Both the position numbers and the translations under genes were made by a program. A stretch of DNA of 64,000 bases from Flavobacteriales bacterium (GTDB taxonomy: Bacteria; Bacteroidota; Bacteroidia; Flavobacteriales_D; Sanyastnellaceae). The stretch covers positions 124,001 to 188,000 of the forward strand of contig JADKIZ010000006.1 of NCBI GenBank assembly GCA_016722445.1. Reading direction: 5' to 3'. The notes under the pieces are model-generated. The model was not told the DNA's origin. It worked only from the letters and a program-made list of their open reading frames with translations, and did not search any database. The stretch's first letter is position 1, and every line of letters begins with the position of its first letter. Below, piece after piece: positions 1 to 11,489 of the stretch.

Positions 1-3000
1 CACCAACTGGTGATAACGCTACTGTGGATGGCACCGGTACCTTGTTCACCACAGCTTGGATCACAAGTGGATTAGGCGATGGTCCTTGGGTCTTTGGTGA
101 TATTTACGATTGTAACAACATTTCTTTTACTCAGGCACCATATATCTGTCCTGTACTGAGTGATGCCGGAACAATGGTTATGACTCCTCAAACAACCTGT
201 GGAAACAATGCCATTACTGCGGTTTGGAACAATGACGGGTTTTTGGATGCCAATGACCAGCAAATGTTCATCTTACATACGACTGCCAACGGTACTTTAG
301 GTACAGTCATTTCAACTGATTGTAATGATGCATCTTTTGGAGATGCGGATAGTCCTTTGACCTTTGGAGCTGTCTCAGGAGCGAACATCATTGTAAGCGG
401 CACCACGTATTATATCTCATCCGTAGTTGGCAATGATAGTGGAGGGGGAATTGGTGGGTGTGTTGCCACCGCTGCGGCTAACGTACAGATTTCGGCTGGA
501 ACACCTGTTACATGGTATGCCGAACCACAGGTTACCTATTCGATTGCTGATACAGAACTCTGCCCGACAGAATGTGCTACACTTCACGCCACAGTTACTC
601 CCGCATATCAATTCACGATTCAGTTTTCTGAAACTCCTTCTGATCCAATTTTGGGTCAGGCTACGGGACAAAATAGCCCTTTTGATTATGTGGTTTGTCC
701 AACAGTTACTACTGAATATTGTCTTGACTCGGTTTTTTTCACGGGTGTACCACAATGTGCAACCGTTTTGAACCAATGCATCACAGTAAACCTTAATGAA
801 GAAATTTTGGCCACTCCAGTAGATACGATATGCAACAATATCTCTACACAATATCAAGTGGTTTTTGAAGTGAGTGATGGCGAAGCTCCTTACGATGAGG
901 ATCCCGCTGGAGTGAATGCTGTTCCGGATGTCACAGGCACACAATTCACCACGGGGTGGATCAATTCCGGATCAGGCTCAGGTCCTTATGTTTTTAGTGA
1001 TGTAAATGATTGTAATTCGGTATCGCTCACGATTAATCCATATTCCTGTCCTATCATTACTGATCCCGGAACCATGGATAACCAACTCATTACAGTTTGT
1101 GGTGGCGAGGTGACGCCCAATACTGGAACGGGGACTTTCAACAATGATGAAGTGATGGATGGCAATGATGAACAAATGTTTGTCTTGCATACAGGTGCTG
1201 GAGGAGCGTTAGGAACCATAGTTGCTACTGATTGTGATGATGCCATCTTCGGTGATGCTGATTCTCCACTTGCTTTCGGAGCCGCTACAGCTGCTGGCGT
1301 GATCGTAAGCGGCACCACTTATTATATTTCATCCGTTGCTGGCGATGGAAGTGGAATTGGAGTTGGTGGTTGTGTGAATCTTGCCGCAGCCAATGTTCAG
1401 GTTTCAACTGGACAACCTGTGGTTTGGTATCAGGCAGCAACCGCTACTGTTTCATCACCGAATGGTCTTACAGCTTGTCAAGGACAAACTGTTGATCTTG
1501 AAATTACATTCACTGGTCAGGGTCCTTGGACAGTAGTTCCAACGATTGACGGTGTGGCGCAAGCTTCTATTACCGTCCCTGTTGGAGGAAGTCCATATGT
1601 TTGGACTGTAAATGCCTCGGGTGACTATTGCCTACAAAGTGTAACGAATAGTCCGGCCAACTGTCCGGGAAGCGTGAGTGGTTGCGCCAGTGTGACCATC
1701 TACCCATTACCAACCGGCACCTTCAGCGCAAGTGCGGCAACATGCTCAGGCACTGATCATTGTTTTGATATTGATTTAACCGGTACAGTACCATGGGACA
1801 TTGAAATCAATGATCCGGATGCTGTCAATGAAATTATTACACAGACATCAAATGACCCATACCAATTTTGTGTTGGTGTGGCCGGTCCATATTTCATAAC
1901 CACTGTTACTGATGCCAACGGATGCACAAATACAGCCGATGGTTTACAGGTTAATCTGACTGTGAATCCATTGCCGACAATACAATGGAGTTTTGGTGAT
2001 AGTTCTTTTTGTGAAGGGTCGTGTATAGATCTAACAATAGCCATGACCGGACTTTCTACATTCGATGTGAACATCATTAGTTCTGATCCGGCGGTTACTT
2101 CTGCCAATTTGCAGAACATTGGCGCGGTGCATACTATCACTGTTTGTGAACCTGGTGATTATGAATTGGTGGATGTGACAGACAGCAATGGTTGTGTAAG
2201 CACGGGTGGAGACATCATACATATTGATGAGATCGCAACACCGGTAGCAGATGCAGGCCCTGATGGTGGAATATGCGCTGAAACAGGAACAACCGTAGGG
2301 ACACCTGCAGTAGCGGGCCAAACCTATTCTTGGTCACCGACCATTGGCATGGCGGCTGGACAAAGCGTACTTGCAGAACCTACAGTGAATCTCAACGTTC
2401 CGAATAATTATGTATACACTGTTACCGCTACTGTTGCGCAATGCTCGGCAACTGATCAGGTAACAATAACTGTTTACGCTCTTCCTTCAGTCAACATTGT
2501 CGCTAGTGATGTTACCCTTTGTTTTGATTCGTGTGCAACATTAACTGCGTCAGGGGCCGATAATTATGTTTGGGACCCAACGCCATCTATTGCTGGTGCA
2601 TTGAACATTGGTGCAGTGCAAGCGTGTCCTACGGCAGATGAAACATTTACTGTAACTGGTTATGAAGACAACAATAGCGTGATCTGCTCAGCGACTGAAA
2701 CGATTGATGTAGTGATAGCCCCAGAATTAACAGTGACTGTAGATTTCAGTGATGAAGTTTGTTTTGGCACATGCGATGGGTTTGCTGCGTATGATGTAGC
2801 CGGCGGCTATCCGTCTTATCAGGTGAATGGTGATCCGTCATTAGACTGGGTTGACCTTTGTCCAGGAGTTTACGACTACGACGTTACGGATACAGAAGGA
2901 TGTCATGTGGTCGGTCAGTTTACAATATTAGAAAGACCAGAGGAAATCATCGATCTGGTAGTTTGGAACAATCCAATTTGTTTTGGTGATGAAACAGGAC

Positions 3001-4507
3001 AAATCGTTATTGATGATCCTGACGGCACCAATTTCACATTGCATCCGACTTCTGGACCGGATATTATTGATAATACATTGCCTTATCAATTTGACAATCT
3101 TCCGGCGGGCGATTACATTTTGAGCATGGAAGTTGAACTTGTGCCTGGTGTATTGTGTGTAGCAGACACACCGGTAACGTTGCTGAGTGTTTCATCAGAA
3201 GTATTGATTTCTGTGAATAACGATGGAGGAACATATTGTTTAAACGATGAGGTTTGTTTGAATGCGGATGCAAATGGTGGTACAGGAAATCTGTCAATCC
3301 ACTGGAGTGATTGTGCTGACATTACCGGATGTGAAATCTCGATGGCTAACCCATTGTGTTTTGATATTGTTCAGGACACCACGTTATACCTATTTGCGTT
3401 AGATGAGAACAACTGTTCTTCGGATACCATTTCCTCAAATGCATTTCTTTATCCGGAAATCGAATTCAATTTTGATCCAAGTATTGATACAGTAATCTGT
3501 CAGAACGATTGCACAGAGCTCATGGCGCAGGTGAGCGGAGGTAATGGAAACGTATTTGTGAGTTGGTATCAAATACCAGTGGATAACGTGCCATTTTACA
3601 CGGAGACACTGCTACGGTATGTCCATTGTTCAGCACAGACTATTGGATTGAAGCCAGCGACGGCTGTTCAATATCGGTGATCGACACCATCCATGTTACA
3701 GTTCATGAAACGCCAGTTGTTCTTTTGGAAACTGATACCATGGAAGGATGTTATCCTGCCACGATTTCATTCTTCGATTTATCACTCCCAATTTTGGATG
3801 ATCATACTTGTCAATGGGGATTTGGCAACAATGAAGTGATCGACTATTGTGGTGACACAACTTATACCTATCCTGATTTCGGAGACTTCTATCCTTCATT
3901 GACCATCACAACAGAATTTGGTTGTGTTGGCACGGATACATTAGAAGATCCAATTGTGATTCACGGGTATCCAGAAATTGACTTTAGCTGGGAGCCACAG
4001 CCCGTTACTGTTTTGGAACATGAGGTACAGTTTATCAATCACACAACTGGGGCAATCAGTTATGATTGGAATTTCTATTATACGGGAACCAGTCAACTCC
4101 GTAATCCAACATGGAATTTTCCAGATATAGATCAGGCAGATTTTGATATTTGTCTTACCGCTGTGAATGAATATGGTTGTGCTGATACACTTTGTCAGGT
4201 TATCATTATTGAGAGCATTCTGGAAGTTTTTGTTCCAAATACATTTACACCTGATGGCGATGGAATCAATGATGTGTTTTTGCCATATGTCAGCGGTATA
4301 AAGAAGGAAACATATCATTTCTGGATATTCAACCGATGGGGAGATATCGTGTTTTATACCGAGGACTTTGACAAAGCCTGGACGGGAGGTTATCAGAATG
4401 GTGAGTATTACATAGAAGACGGAACATATGTCTGGCGTATGGAAGTGGAGCCGCTTTCTTCCAATGAAATAGAGGTTTTTGAAGGCCACGTGAATATCTT
4501 GCGATAG
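1..4507 (+). CDS. Giant T9SS type B secreted adhesin-like protein, 5' partial, frameshifted
   Basis: The reading frame is already open at base 3 and runs off the left edge, so the signal peptide is not visible. About 1500 residues are visible, made of Cys-rich Ig/PKD-like modules with many FTITV/TVTD-type strands. A ~300-residue unit is present twice (see repeat entry). The frame breaks near 3599-3601: reading on after adding one C (TACAC-CGGAGAC) restores a continuous protein through FSTDYW into a PKD-like module (near 3790-3930). The last ~85 residues form the T9SS type B (gliding motility-associated, CHU_C) sorting domain: VPNTFTPDGDGINDVF, then FNRWGDIVF, W.G, and a final GHVNILR. Known for the family: secretion through the outer membrane by T9SS and surface attachment. 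The ligand is unknown. A strong terminator follows. Confidence is high for the class and low for the function. Confidence 0.85.
46..1430 (+). repeat. Two copies of a ~900-bp internal coding duplication
   Basis: Bases 46-520 and 947-1430 encode closely similar ~160-residue segments, about 900 bp apart. Both contain FTT.WI.SG, a CPxxxDxGTM stretch, NDxxMDxND/DANDQQMF, a DADSPL.FGA block, the identical VSGTTYYISSV segment, and a GGCV..AAANVQ ending. The bases just before position 46 also resemble those before the second copy, so the unit may extend further left. It is a repeat within one adhesin gene, not a mobile element. Confidence 0.8.
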
Positions 4508-4538
4508 TTTAGGTTTTCAATCGAAAAAGGAATATTGA

Positions 4539-4580
4539 TTGCCCGATGCAACTTTTCGAGTTCATCGGGCAACTTTTTTA
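4539..4580 (+). terminator. Rho-independent terminator after the type B adhesin
   Basis: A 10-bp stem TTGCCCGATG (4539-4548) pairs with CATCGGGCAA (4563-4572) across a 14-nt loop and is followed by CTTTTTTA. It lies 31 bases after the adhesin stop and before the sigma factor start, so it separates the two transcripts. Confidence 0.85.
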
Positions 4581-4613
4581 TAACTATACTCATCAATCCA
4601 ACTGCATTGCAGC

Positions 4614-5159
4614 ATGACCGACCATGAATTAGCGAAGGGATGCCTGGAGGGAAACAGGGAGATGCAATATGCTCTTTGGAAGACATACGCCGGGAAGATG
4701 ATGAGTGTCTGTATGCGCTATTGCAACAGCAGAGAAGAAGCCCAAGACGTGCTGCAAGAGGGATTTATCAAAGTTTTTGAGAAGATGTCCCAATGGCAAG
4801 GAAGCGGTCCTTTGGGTGGGTGGATCAGAACAATCATGGTCAACACTGCACTGACGCATTTACGAAGTGCACATAAGTGGAGAAACAGCATTGATCTGGA
4901 ACACGCCGAAGAGTTGGATGCTGAGGAGGTAGATGCCGTGAGCAAGATGAATGAGGAGACCTTATTGAAATTGATTGAAAAGATGCCGGCTGGATACCGA
5001 ACAGTCTTCAATCTATTCGCAGTAGAAGGATATGGACATAAAGAAATTGCGGAAGCGCTCAGTATTTCGGAAAGCACTTCAAAGACGCAGTTTCTGAAAG
5101 CAAAGAATTGGTTAAAAAAGAATCTGGTATCACCAGTTGAAGAAATTGAAACACATTGA
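4614..5159 (+). CDS. RNA polymerase ECF-type sigma-70 factor
   Basis: A 181-residue protein with the two-part ECF architecture. Region 2 lies at about residues 20-95 (MRYCNSREEAQDVLQEGFIK, then the W-rich GWIRTIMVN promoter-melting segment). Region 4 lies at about 115-170 (a MPAGYRTVFNLFAVEGYGHKEIAEAL-like helix-turn-helix). It would bind core RNA polymerase and direct it to a specific promoter set. The ATG at 4614 is the first in frame after the upstream terminator. The 3' end overlaps the next gene by 23 bases, implying translational coupling. The neighbour looks like an anti-sigma membrane protein with a T9SS tail, and the next gene is a T9SS adhesin, so surface adhesin expression is a plausible target (inference). 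Confidence 0.9.
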   Translation: MTDHELAKGCLEGNREMQYALWKTYAGKMMSVCMRYCNSREEAQDVLQEGFIKVFEKMSQWQGSGPLGGWIRTIMVNTALTHLRSAHKWRNSIDLEHAEELDAEEVDAVSKMNEETLLKLIEKMPAGYRTVFNLFAVEGYGHKEIAEALSISESTSKTQFLKAKNWLKKNLVSPVEEIETH

Positions 5160-6261
5160 CGAACATATCAGGGAAGTGTTTTCTGAGAAATTAGGAAACA
5201 TTGAATCACCTGTTTCTCCTGAGCTGTGGAATGCAGTGCAGGCAAAGATTTCAGTGGGCGCCTCTTCGGTTGGCGCTTCTAGTGCAGTCGGCACGGGAAT
5301 GTCAGGGTTGCTCAAGTTGAGCATAGCTGCGGCCGTTGCTGTAAGTATTGCAACAACTGCGATTTGGATGACAAGCGGAGATGAGCAATCCAAAGAACAG
5401 GGCACACACCAAATCAATCCTTCGGAGAAGGGTGAAAATGAAACCATTCAGGAATCAAAGTCGGCTCAAATTGAATCTGTATCGAATGGTACCATTCAAG
5501 ATGGAATTAAGGCACAACATCTGGAAGAACCCAAAACGAAAGGAATGACTCCAGGCTTTGCTCAGGTCGACGAAAATCAAGAAGAATTGAAGCCCGAAAT
5601 TCCAATAGTTGAATATCCAGTACAAATAAACAGCTCAGTAAATGGAGGTAAGGATCTAAAGCAGGTGACTCCAAAGTTTGAAGAATCAGAAAATGAGCCT
5701 GCATCCAATAACACCTCATCGACAGAAGAAGAAGTACTGATTCGTTTGAGCGCGGGTTTTGAGGTTAAGAAGGAAAATCGGGAAGGATTAGTAGTTTCTT
5801 TCCACCCAGAAGCGAATGGATCATTTGAATATCATTGGGATTTTGGCGATGGAAATACTTCAGATTTGAGCCAACCGTCGCATACATTCGAACAAGAAGG
5901 CGAGTATCTAATTGTCCTGAGATTGATGGATAAGAATCAAAGAGTTGTGACCTCCGAACAACATATCCAGGTTTATAGACCCGGAGCTGTAGTTATTCCC
6001 AACGTATTTACCCCAAATGGTGATGGATCAAATGACATTTTTGACCCTTCTGTTTTATCGAAATCTGTTGATTTTGATAAGGTTGTCGTATTTGACATGA
6101 AAGGGAATAGGGTCTTTGAAAGTTCAGGTGAGAGGTTCTGGGATGGCAAGGATCCAGCGGGAATGTTATGTGATCCGGGCCAGTATCAGTACATCATTAC
6201 TGCACACGACAGGAATCATGAGATACTCGAAAAGAAGGGTTATGTTACCCTCATTCGATAG
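5137..6261 (+). CDS. Membrane anti-sigma-like protein with PKD and T9SS type B C-terminal domain
   Basis: 374 residues. The short charged N-terminal segment (1-50, ending in SPELWNAVQAKI) resembles the sigma-binding end of Bacteroidota anti-sigma proteins. One hydrophobic helix follows (about 55-75, LLKLSIAAAVAVSIATTAIW). Next come a ~130-residue low-complexity acidic linker, a PKD domain (about 205-285, with WDFGDGNTS) and a type B sorting domain (VIPNVFTPNGDGSNDIFDP, final GYVTLIR). There is no in-frame ATG before residue ~55, so the start is probably the TTG at 5137, inside the sigma gene. No ordinary cleavable signal peptide is visible. Inference: the cytoplasmic end holds the sigma factor while the other end enters the periplasm or T9SS. 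The domain calls are solid; the anti-sigma role rests on context. Confidence 0.75.
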   Translation: MKKLKHIDEHIREVFSEKLGNIESPVSPELWNAVQAKISVGASSVGASSAVGTGMSGLLKLSIAAAVAVSIATTAIWMTSGDEQSKEQGTHQINPSEKGENETIQESKSAQIESVSNGTIQDGIKAQHLEEPKTKGMTPGFAQVDENQEELKPEIPIVEYPVQINSSVNGGKDLKQVTPKFEESENEPASNNTSSTEEEVLIRLSAGFEVKKENREGLVVSFHPEANGSFEYHWDFGDGNTSDLSQPSHTFEQEGEYLIVLRLMDKNQRVVTSEQHIQVYRPGAVVIPNVFTPNGDGSNDIFDPSVLSKSVDFDKVVVFDMKGNRVFESSGERFWDGKDPAGMLCDPGQYQYIITAHDRNHEILEKKGYVTLIR

Positions 6262-6271
6262 ACGTTCCGAT

Positions 6272-6279
6272 TATATTTG
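6272..6279 (+). promoter_or_regulatory. Bacteroidota -7 promoter element (TATATTTG)
   Basis: TATATTTG matches the TAnnTTTG -7 consensus used by the primary sigma factor of this phylum. It sits 33 bases before the earliest ATG of the next adhesin gene. No convincing TTG -33 element is seen at the normal spacing. Confidence 0.4.
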
Positions 6280-6359
6280 CATCCCCCCGAAATTTTAGAA
6301 CGAAGTAATTGATGATGAAGCTTAACTATTATCACCCGAAAGGATTTAGATACATTTCC

Positions 6360-9300
6360 ATGAGAAATTTCTTTTTGTTGTGCTCCATTCTGTTGTTGCA
6401 GGCAACTTCAGTTTTATCCCAAGTAAAATACAAAGCGCCATTTAATGCTCGATATTCATCGGACATGTCCATGGAACAATTGTATGATACAACCTTTTTG
6501 CAGAAAATGTCAAAAGAGGATTGGGTTGAATTCAGTCAGGACCCGCGTTTTGATGCTCAACGTGTTTCAGACATTAAAACGGAATGGAAAGAAAACCATA
6601 AATACACCATGGGTATGAGAAAGTCTTTGCAGTCTTCTGCAGAGGCAAACTGCACTTGGATTGAGCCAACAAATGACTATGAACACCCGAACACCATCAT
6701 GTGGCCGGGTAGCCCTGGAAATAGTACCGACAATTACTCCGATCCAATTAACCTAGGATGGAATTTTGATTTCTTTGGAACAAACTACAATCAAGTTGTC
6801 TTGACTACAAAAGGGACGATCGTACTTGGGAATTCAGGATACATCGACTTTACCCCTTCCGCTTTTCCAGATCCACTGGCGTCTGAGAGTACCCAACAAT
6901 ACAATCACATTTCTGCTTTCTGGACAGATTTTGACTTTGGAGCTTCAGGAGATCTTTATTATTTGCTCACCCCGGAGGCACTTTATGTAAACTACATTGA
7001 TGTAGGTTACTGGCCGAACCAGGGTGACAAGGTGAATTCAATGCAAATCATTATCACGCCAAATGGAAGTGATGTAATTGGTGGTGGCAACAATGTTCAG
7101 TTCACTTACTACGATATGCAATTTGCCAATAGCCAAATCAGCGGTGCTGCAGGTGGATGTATGGCTACGACAAACCTTGCCAATGTGGGTTGCGATAAAT
7201 CAAGCGGCAACCAACACTACGCATTCGGTCGCTTTAATATTTGTAACAGCGATGATTACAATGGTCCATATGGAGTAGCAGCCAATCAACAAGATGGCGT
7301 AGACTGGCTCGATGGTCGTATCATTGAATTCAACACAAGTGTTGCCAATTTCAACATCAATCAACCTCCAGTTGTTGTTGGTGAAGCGTGCGATACCATT
7401 ACGATGTGTATTGGTGAAACTTTCGATTTTGAATTGACATTTACCAGCCCTGAGTCTAATCAAAGTACATCTATTACATGGACACAAAGCGGAACAGGCT
7501 TCTCTGCCGGTTCAACAAGTGGTAATTATGCGGATCTGACAAATGCTCTATTTGTTGCGAGCGCTTCCAATGTTGGTTCGAATACAGTAACTATAACAGC
7601 AACCGACAATGGAACACCGGCAGCAAGCACAACGGTAACTTATGTTTTCATGGTAGAGGAAACAACTCCGCCTCCGATTACTATTTCCGGTGTTACTGCT
7701 ATATGTGCTGGGGGTGAGACAGAATTAACGGCATCACCCGGATTCGATTCATACACGTGGAGCAATGGACAACAAGGCCAAACGGCAGTAGTGACTTCTC
7801 AAGGTCCTATTACGGTCATCGGACATTTCGGGAATTGCGCGGCAGTCGCTATTGATACCATTGATGTAACCCCATATTTTATTCCTCTACTCGAAGGTGG
7901 AAACACGCCCATTGAGATGTGTCCCGGTCAGGACACAGCCATCTGCGTTCTAGGTAATTATGCGACCTACGAATGGTATATCTATCCGGGATATGATGGT
8001 GAATTTGTTCCGGGCACACCCTTGGATCAGCCATGCGCTCAAGTAACCGGAAATGTCAATGGTAATTACGCTATTCTCGTGACAGATGAGAATGGTTGCG
8101 AAGGGTTCAATATCAAATTGGTCAATATCACCGAGTCCTTCGTTTGTGAAACGAATGATGATAACAACGGTGCATATTGCAGTTCACTTGAGTCAGTTGA
8201 TTTTTGTGGTTATAGCAATCCTGCGGAAGACAACTTGATCATATATGGGTTGAGCACCAACCAAAATGGATGGCAAGGATCTTATATAAACGTTTACATA
8301 TATCCTGCTGATGGTGGTCCAATGGAAGAGTACTTCTTCACCACGTTTGCAGCGCTTGGTCAATTAACAAGTATCATGGTTGGTGCTGGAGACAGCATAG
8401 CCATTGAGTATTTTGCCAATGGAAATAATTTTCAAGGAAATTCACTTTGGGTAGTGAATTGTGGCCAAACTGCACCAACGATTATTCCTGCGCCACTTAC
8501 AACTGGTTTTGTGTTCAATGCCATGTCTACTTGTTATCCGTCAGAACTTGCTGGTCAATGGACTGTTAATGGTCCTGCTGGCTGGAACATGACGAACATG
8601 AATCAGATGACTTCGACATTCACTCCGGGTGGTTACGGCGTATATGAACTTTGTTTCAATGATCCTGCTTGTAGTATCGATCATTGTTATGATCTGGTTT
8701 ATGCGCAGCCACCTACCATTTCTATTACGCCAGGCTTAGACTTTACCATGTGTGATGATCAGACCTTGAATCAAAGTCTGAACGTAACTGATGTTGGTGG
8801 TACAGGTGTTATTTCATGGACGGGAACTGGAGTTACTCCAGCATCGGATCAAATGTCCGCGGTGATTGGACCATATACCGGCTACACGCAAGCAACCATC
8901 GTTGCTTCAATAACGAATGCATGTGGCACAGCCAGTGATCAGTTTGTAGTCAATCACCAGGGTGATGTTCCAACTCCTGTTTTGAGTACACAACATTTAT
9001 GTGACAACGGAACAGTTACGCTGGATCCGATTCCTTCTAATCTTGATAATCCGAATTTGACTTATGAATGGTCGCCAGGAAATGAAAACACTTCAACACT
9101 TACGGTGAATGCATCTGGCACCTACACTGTGGTGGTTTCAAATCTCTGCGACGAAAGTGCACCAGTTGCTGCTCAAGTGATTGATGTTGCTCCTGCAACA
9201 GTTACCAATTTTCCGGATGACTATTTGTTAGAGTGTAGTGACAATGACCTAACGCTTACTGTGAATTATAATAATGCTTCAGAATATACCATCAACTGGA

Positions 9301-9956
9301 CAGGACCGAATACATCATCTACCAATAGCGTTGTAGCTGATGAAGATGGTAACTATTGCTAGGCCGTAACAGATATTTACAACTGTAATTCGTTGGCACA
9401 GGGATGCACTCAAGTGAATATTTCTGATGCTCCAACAACATCTTCCGGTGGTGGAGATATGATGGCGCTATGTCCGAATGAGTGTGAGCTGCTTGAAATC
9501 ATTGTCAATGCGGAAAACCCTTCATTTACATGGACTACAAGTTGCTCGGGTTATCCAATCAATTCATCTAGCGCTGCTATTGAATATTGTGCGAATGGCG
9601 TTCCGCAGGATTGTTTAGGTGTTCCTATCAGTATCACAGCAACGGTGACTAATGAATGTGGAAGTGATCAGGCAAGTTGGTCAGTACAGACCAATGCGTG
9701 TGAAATTTATGTCCCGAACATTTTTACCCCGAATGGTGATTCTGAAAACAATGAATTCTACATCCGTGGTTTAGAGAATTACAACAATGTCGAATTGTAT
9801 GTATTCAATAGATGGGGAAATAAAGTCTTCGAAAGCACCAATTATCTGAATAACTGGACTGCTGAAGAATTGAGTGATGGTACATATTGGTACATCATAA
9901 AACTTCCATACGGACAGAAGACAGAATACAAAGGCAATATCACCATCATGCGATAA
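6360..9956 (+). CDS. Large T9SS type B secreted protein with in-frame TAG
   Basis: About 1198 residues. The ATG at 6360 gives a clean signal peptide (MRNFFLLCSILLLQATSVLSQ); in-frame ATGs at 6312 and 6315 would add a 15-16-residue leader. After a mature N-terminus comes a ~250-residue lectin/NIDO-like region with WxGSPGNSTDNYSDPI and a DFDFGASGDLYYLL segment, followed by several Ig/PKD-like Cys-containing modules. A TAG at 9360-9362 interrupts the same frame, and coding resumes directly (AVTDIYNCN). Changing it to CAG (Q) would give an unbroken protein. The final ~85 residues are the type B sorting domain (YVPNIFTPNGDSENNEFYI, FNRWGNKVF, GNITIMR). It lies downstream of the sigma/anti-sigma-like pair and may be part of that regulon (inference). 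The stop is probably a base error. Confidence 0.8.
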
Positions 9957-9976
9957 TTGTCTTGTCAAAAGATATG

Positions 9977-10011
9977 AAGGACCTCACAACATGTGAGGTC
10001 CTTTTTTTTTG
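9977..10011 (+). terminator. Rho-independent terminator
   Basis: AAGGACCTCAC (9977-9987) pairs with GTGAGGTCCTT (9993-10003) around a 5-nt loop and runs into T9. It lies 20 bases after the adhesin stop codon. Confidence 0.9.
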
Positions 10012-10139
10012 CTGAAATTTTGGACCTTGGCATTCATTAGCGGTTGAATCTAGCTTGAGAGCATGTCAAATCAGAGAACATAACGTATGGCATATTTCAT
10101 TTCATGTGAATTGAATTCTATGGAATAGATTCGCGTCCA

Positions 10140-11489
10140 ATGAGCAAGACGCGTACAGCATACTTCTGTCAGAATTGTGGAAATCAGTCACCGAAGTGGA
10201 TTGGTAAATGTTCCGCATGTGGAGAGTGGAACACCTATGTAGAGGAAGTGGTGCAAAAGACAGCCAATGGTGCAAAAAAATCTCTTGTCAATAAACCACA
10301 ATTGATCAGTGAACTTCAGACAGAAGCACTACCAAGAATTGCTTTGATCGATCAGGAGCTCAATCGAGTATTGGGTGGTGGACTTGTACCGGGCAGTCTC
10401 GTTTTATTCGGGGGTGAACCAGGTATTGGTAAAAGCACATTGATGCTTCAGATGGCATTGCGTCAATTGAATATTTCGGTGCTTTATATCAGTGGTGAAG
10501 AAAGTGAAGAACAAATTCGAATGCGCGCTGATCGATTGGCTATGGACAATCCGCGTTGTATGGTATTGATGGAAACTTCACTGGAGAACATTATCACGGC
10601 AGCGGAGGAAACAAAGCCAGACGTCTTAATTGTCGATTCAATTCAAACCCTTTCGACTGAATCCATAGAAAGTTCACCGGGAAGTGTTTCGCAAGTGCGA
10701 GAGTGTGCATCAAAGTTGATGAAGTTTGCAAAGGAGTCACATACGGTTGTATTTCTGATTGGCCACATCACCAAAGAAGGCACACTTGCAGGTCCTAAGG
10801 TGCTTGAGCACATGGTGGATACTGTGCTACAATTCGAAGGCGACCGTCATCATATTTATCGATTGCTCAGAACAACCAAAAATCGATTTGGTAGTACGAA
10901 TGAACTGGGTATATATGAAATGTTCGGTGCAGGTTTGAAAGAGGTGGCCAATCCATCTGAAATATTGATTCATTCGCACACAGAATCATTGAGTGGATCT
11001 GCAATTGCTGCAACCATGGAAGGCATCAGGCCCATGTTGGTTGAGATTCAGGCATTGGTGAGTACTGCGGTTTATGGCACACCACAACGCAGTACAACTG
11101 GTTTCGATGCGAGAAGGTTAAATATGTTACTTGCTGTACTCGAGAAACGTTGCGGCTTTCGGTTGGCGATGAAGGATGTATTTCTCAATATAGCGGGAGG
11201 AATGCGAATAGAGGATCCCGCAATGGATCTTGCGGTTGTGGCATCCATCCTTTCTAGCAACAGCGAAATTCCACTTCCTAAACTCGCTTGTTTTGCTGGT
11301 GAAGTTGGGCTTAACGGAGAGATAAGACCTGTTACAAGAATTGAACAGCGTATCAATGAAGCAATGAAACTAGGCTTCGAAACCATCTTTATTTCGAGGT
11401 ACAATAAAGGTAATTACACCGGAAAAAAGGGGATACAGATTGTTGAAGTAGGTAGGGTGGAAGAGATTTTATCTCACCTTTTTGGATAA
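10140..11489 (+). CDS. radA: DNA repair protein RadA
   Basis: 449 residues, about the usual length. It carries an N-terminal C4 zinc finger (C10, C13, C24, C27). The RecA-like ATPase core has Walker A GGEPGIGKST at about residue 91, the RadA-specific KNRFG motif at about 246, and a C-terminal Lon-protease-like domain. RadA is a DnaB-like branch-migration helicase that processes recombination intermediates in the cytoplasm. The ATG at 10140 puts the zinc finger right at the N-terminus, as in the family. It converges on rsmI, whose stop codon abuts the radA stop with no gap. Confidence 0.97.
   Translation: MSKTRTAYFCQNCGNQSPKWIGKCSACGEWNTYVEEVVQKTANGAKKSLVNKPQLISELQTEALPRIALIDQELNRVLGGGLVPGSLVLFGGEPGIGKSTLMLQMALRQLNISVLYISGEESEEQIRMRADRLAMDNPRCMVLMETSLENIITAAEETKPDVLIVDSIQTLSTESIESSPGSVSQVRECASKLMKFAKESHTVVFLIGHITKEGTLAGPKVLEHMVDTVLQFEGDRHHIYRLLRTTKNRFGSTNELGIYEMFGAGLKEVANPSEILIHSHTESLSGSAIAATMEGIRPMLVEIQALVSTAVYGTPQRSTTGFDARRLNMLLAVLEKRCGFRLAMKDVFLNIAGGMRIEDPAMDLAVVASILSSNSEIPLPKLACFAGEVGLNGEIRPVTRIEQRINEAMKLGFETIFISRYNKGNYTGKKGIQIVEVGRVEEILSHLFG

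Noticed and set aside
417..944. 175-codon minus-strand ORF
   Set aside because: It lies wholly within the adhesin coding frame and has no start signal, domain or neighbour.
9360..9362. TAG readthrough or pyrrolysine recoding
   Set aside because: No pyl genes and a polA stop is TAA rather than TAG; a simple base error is more likely.
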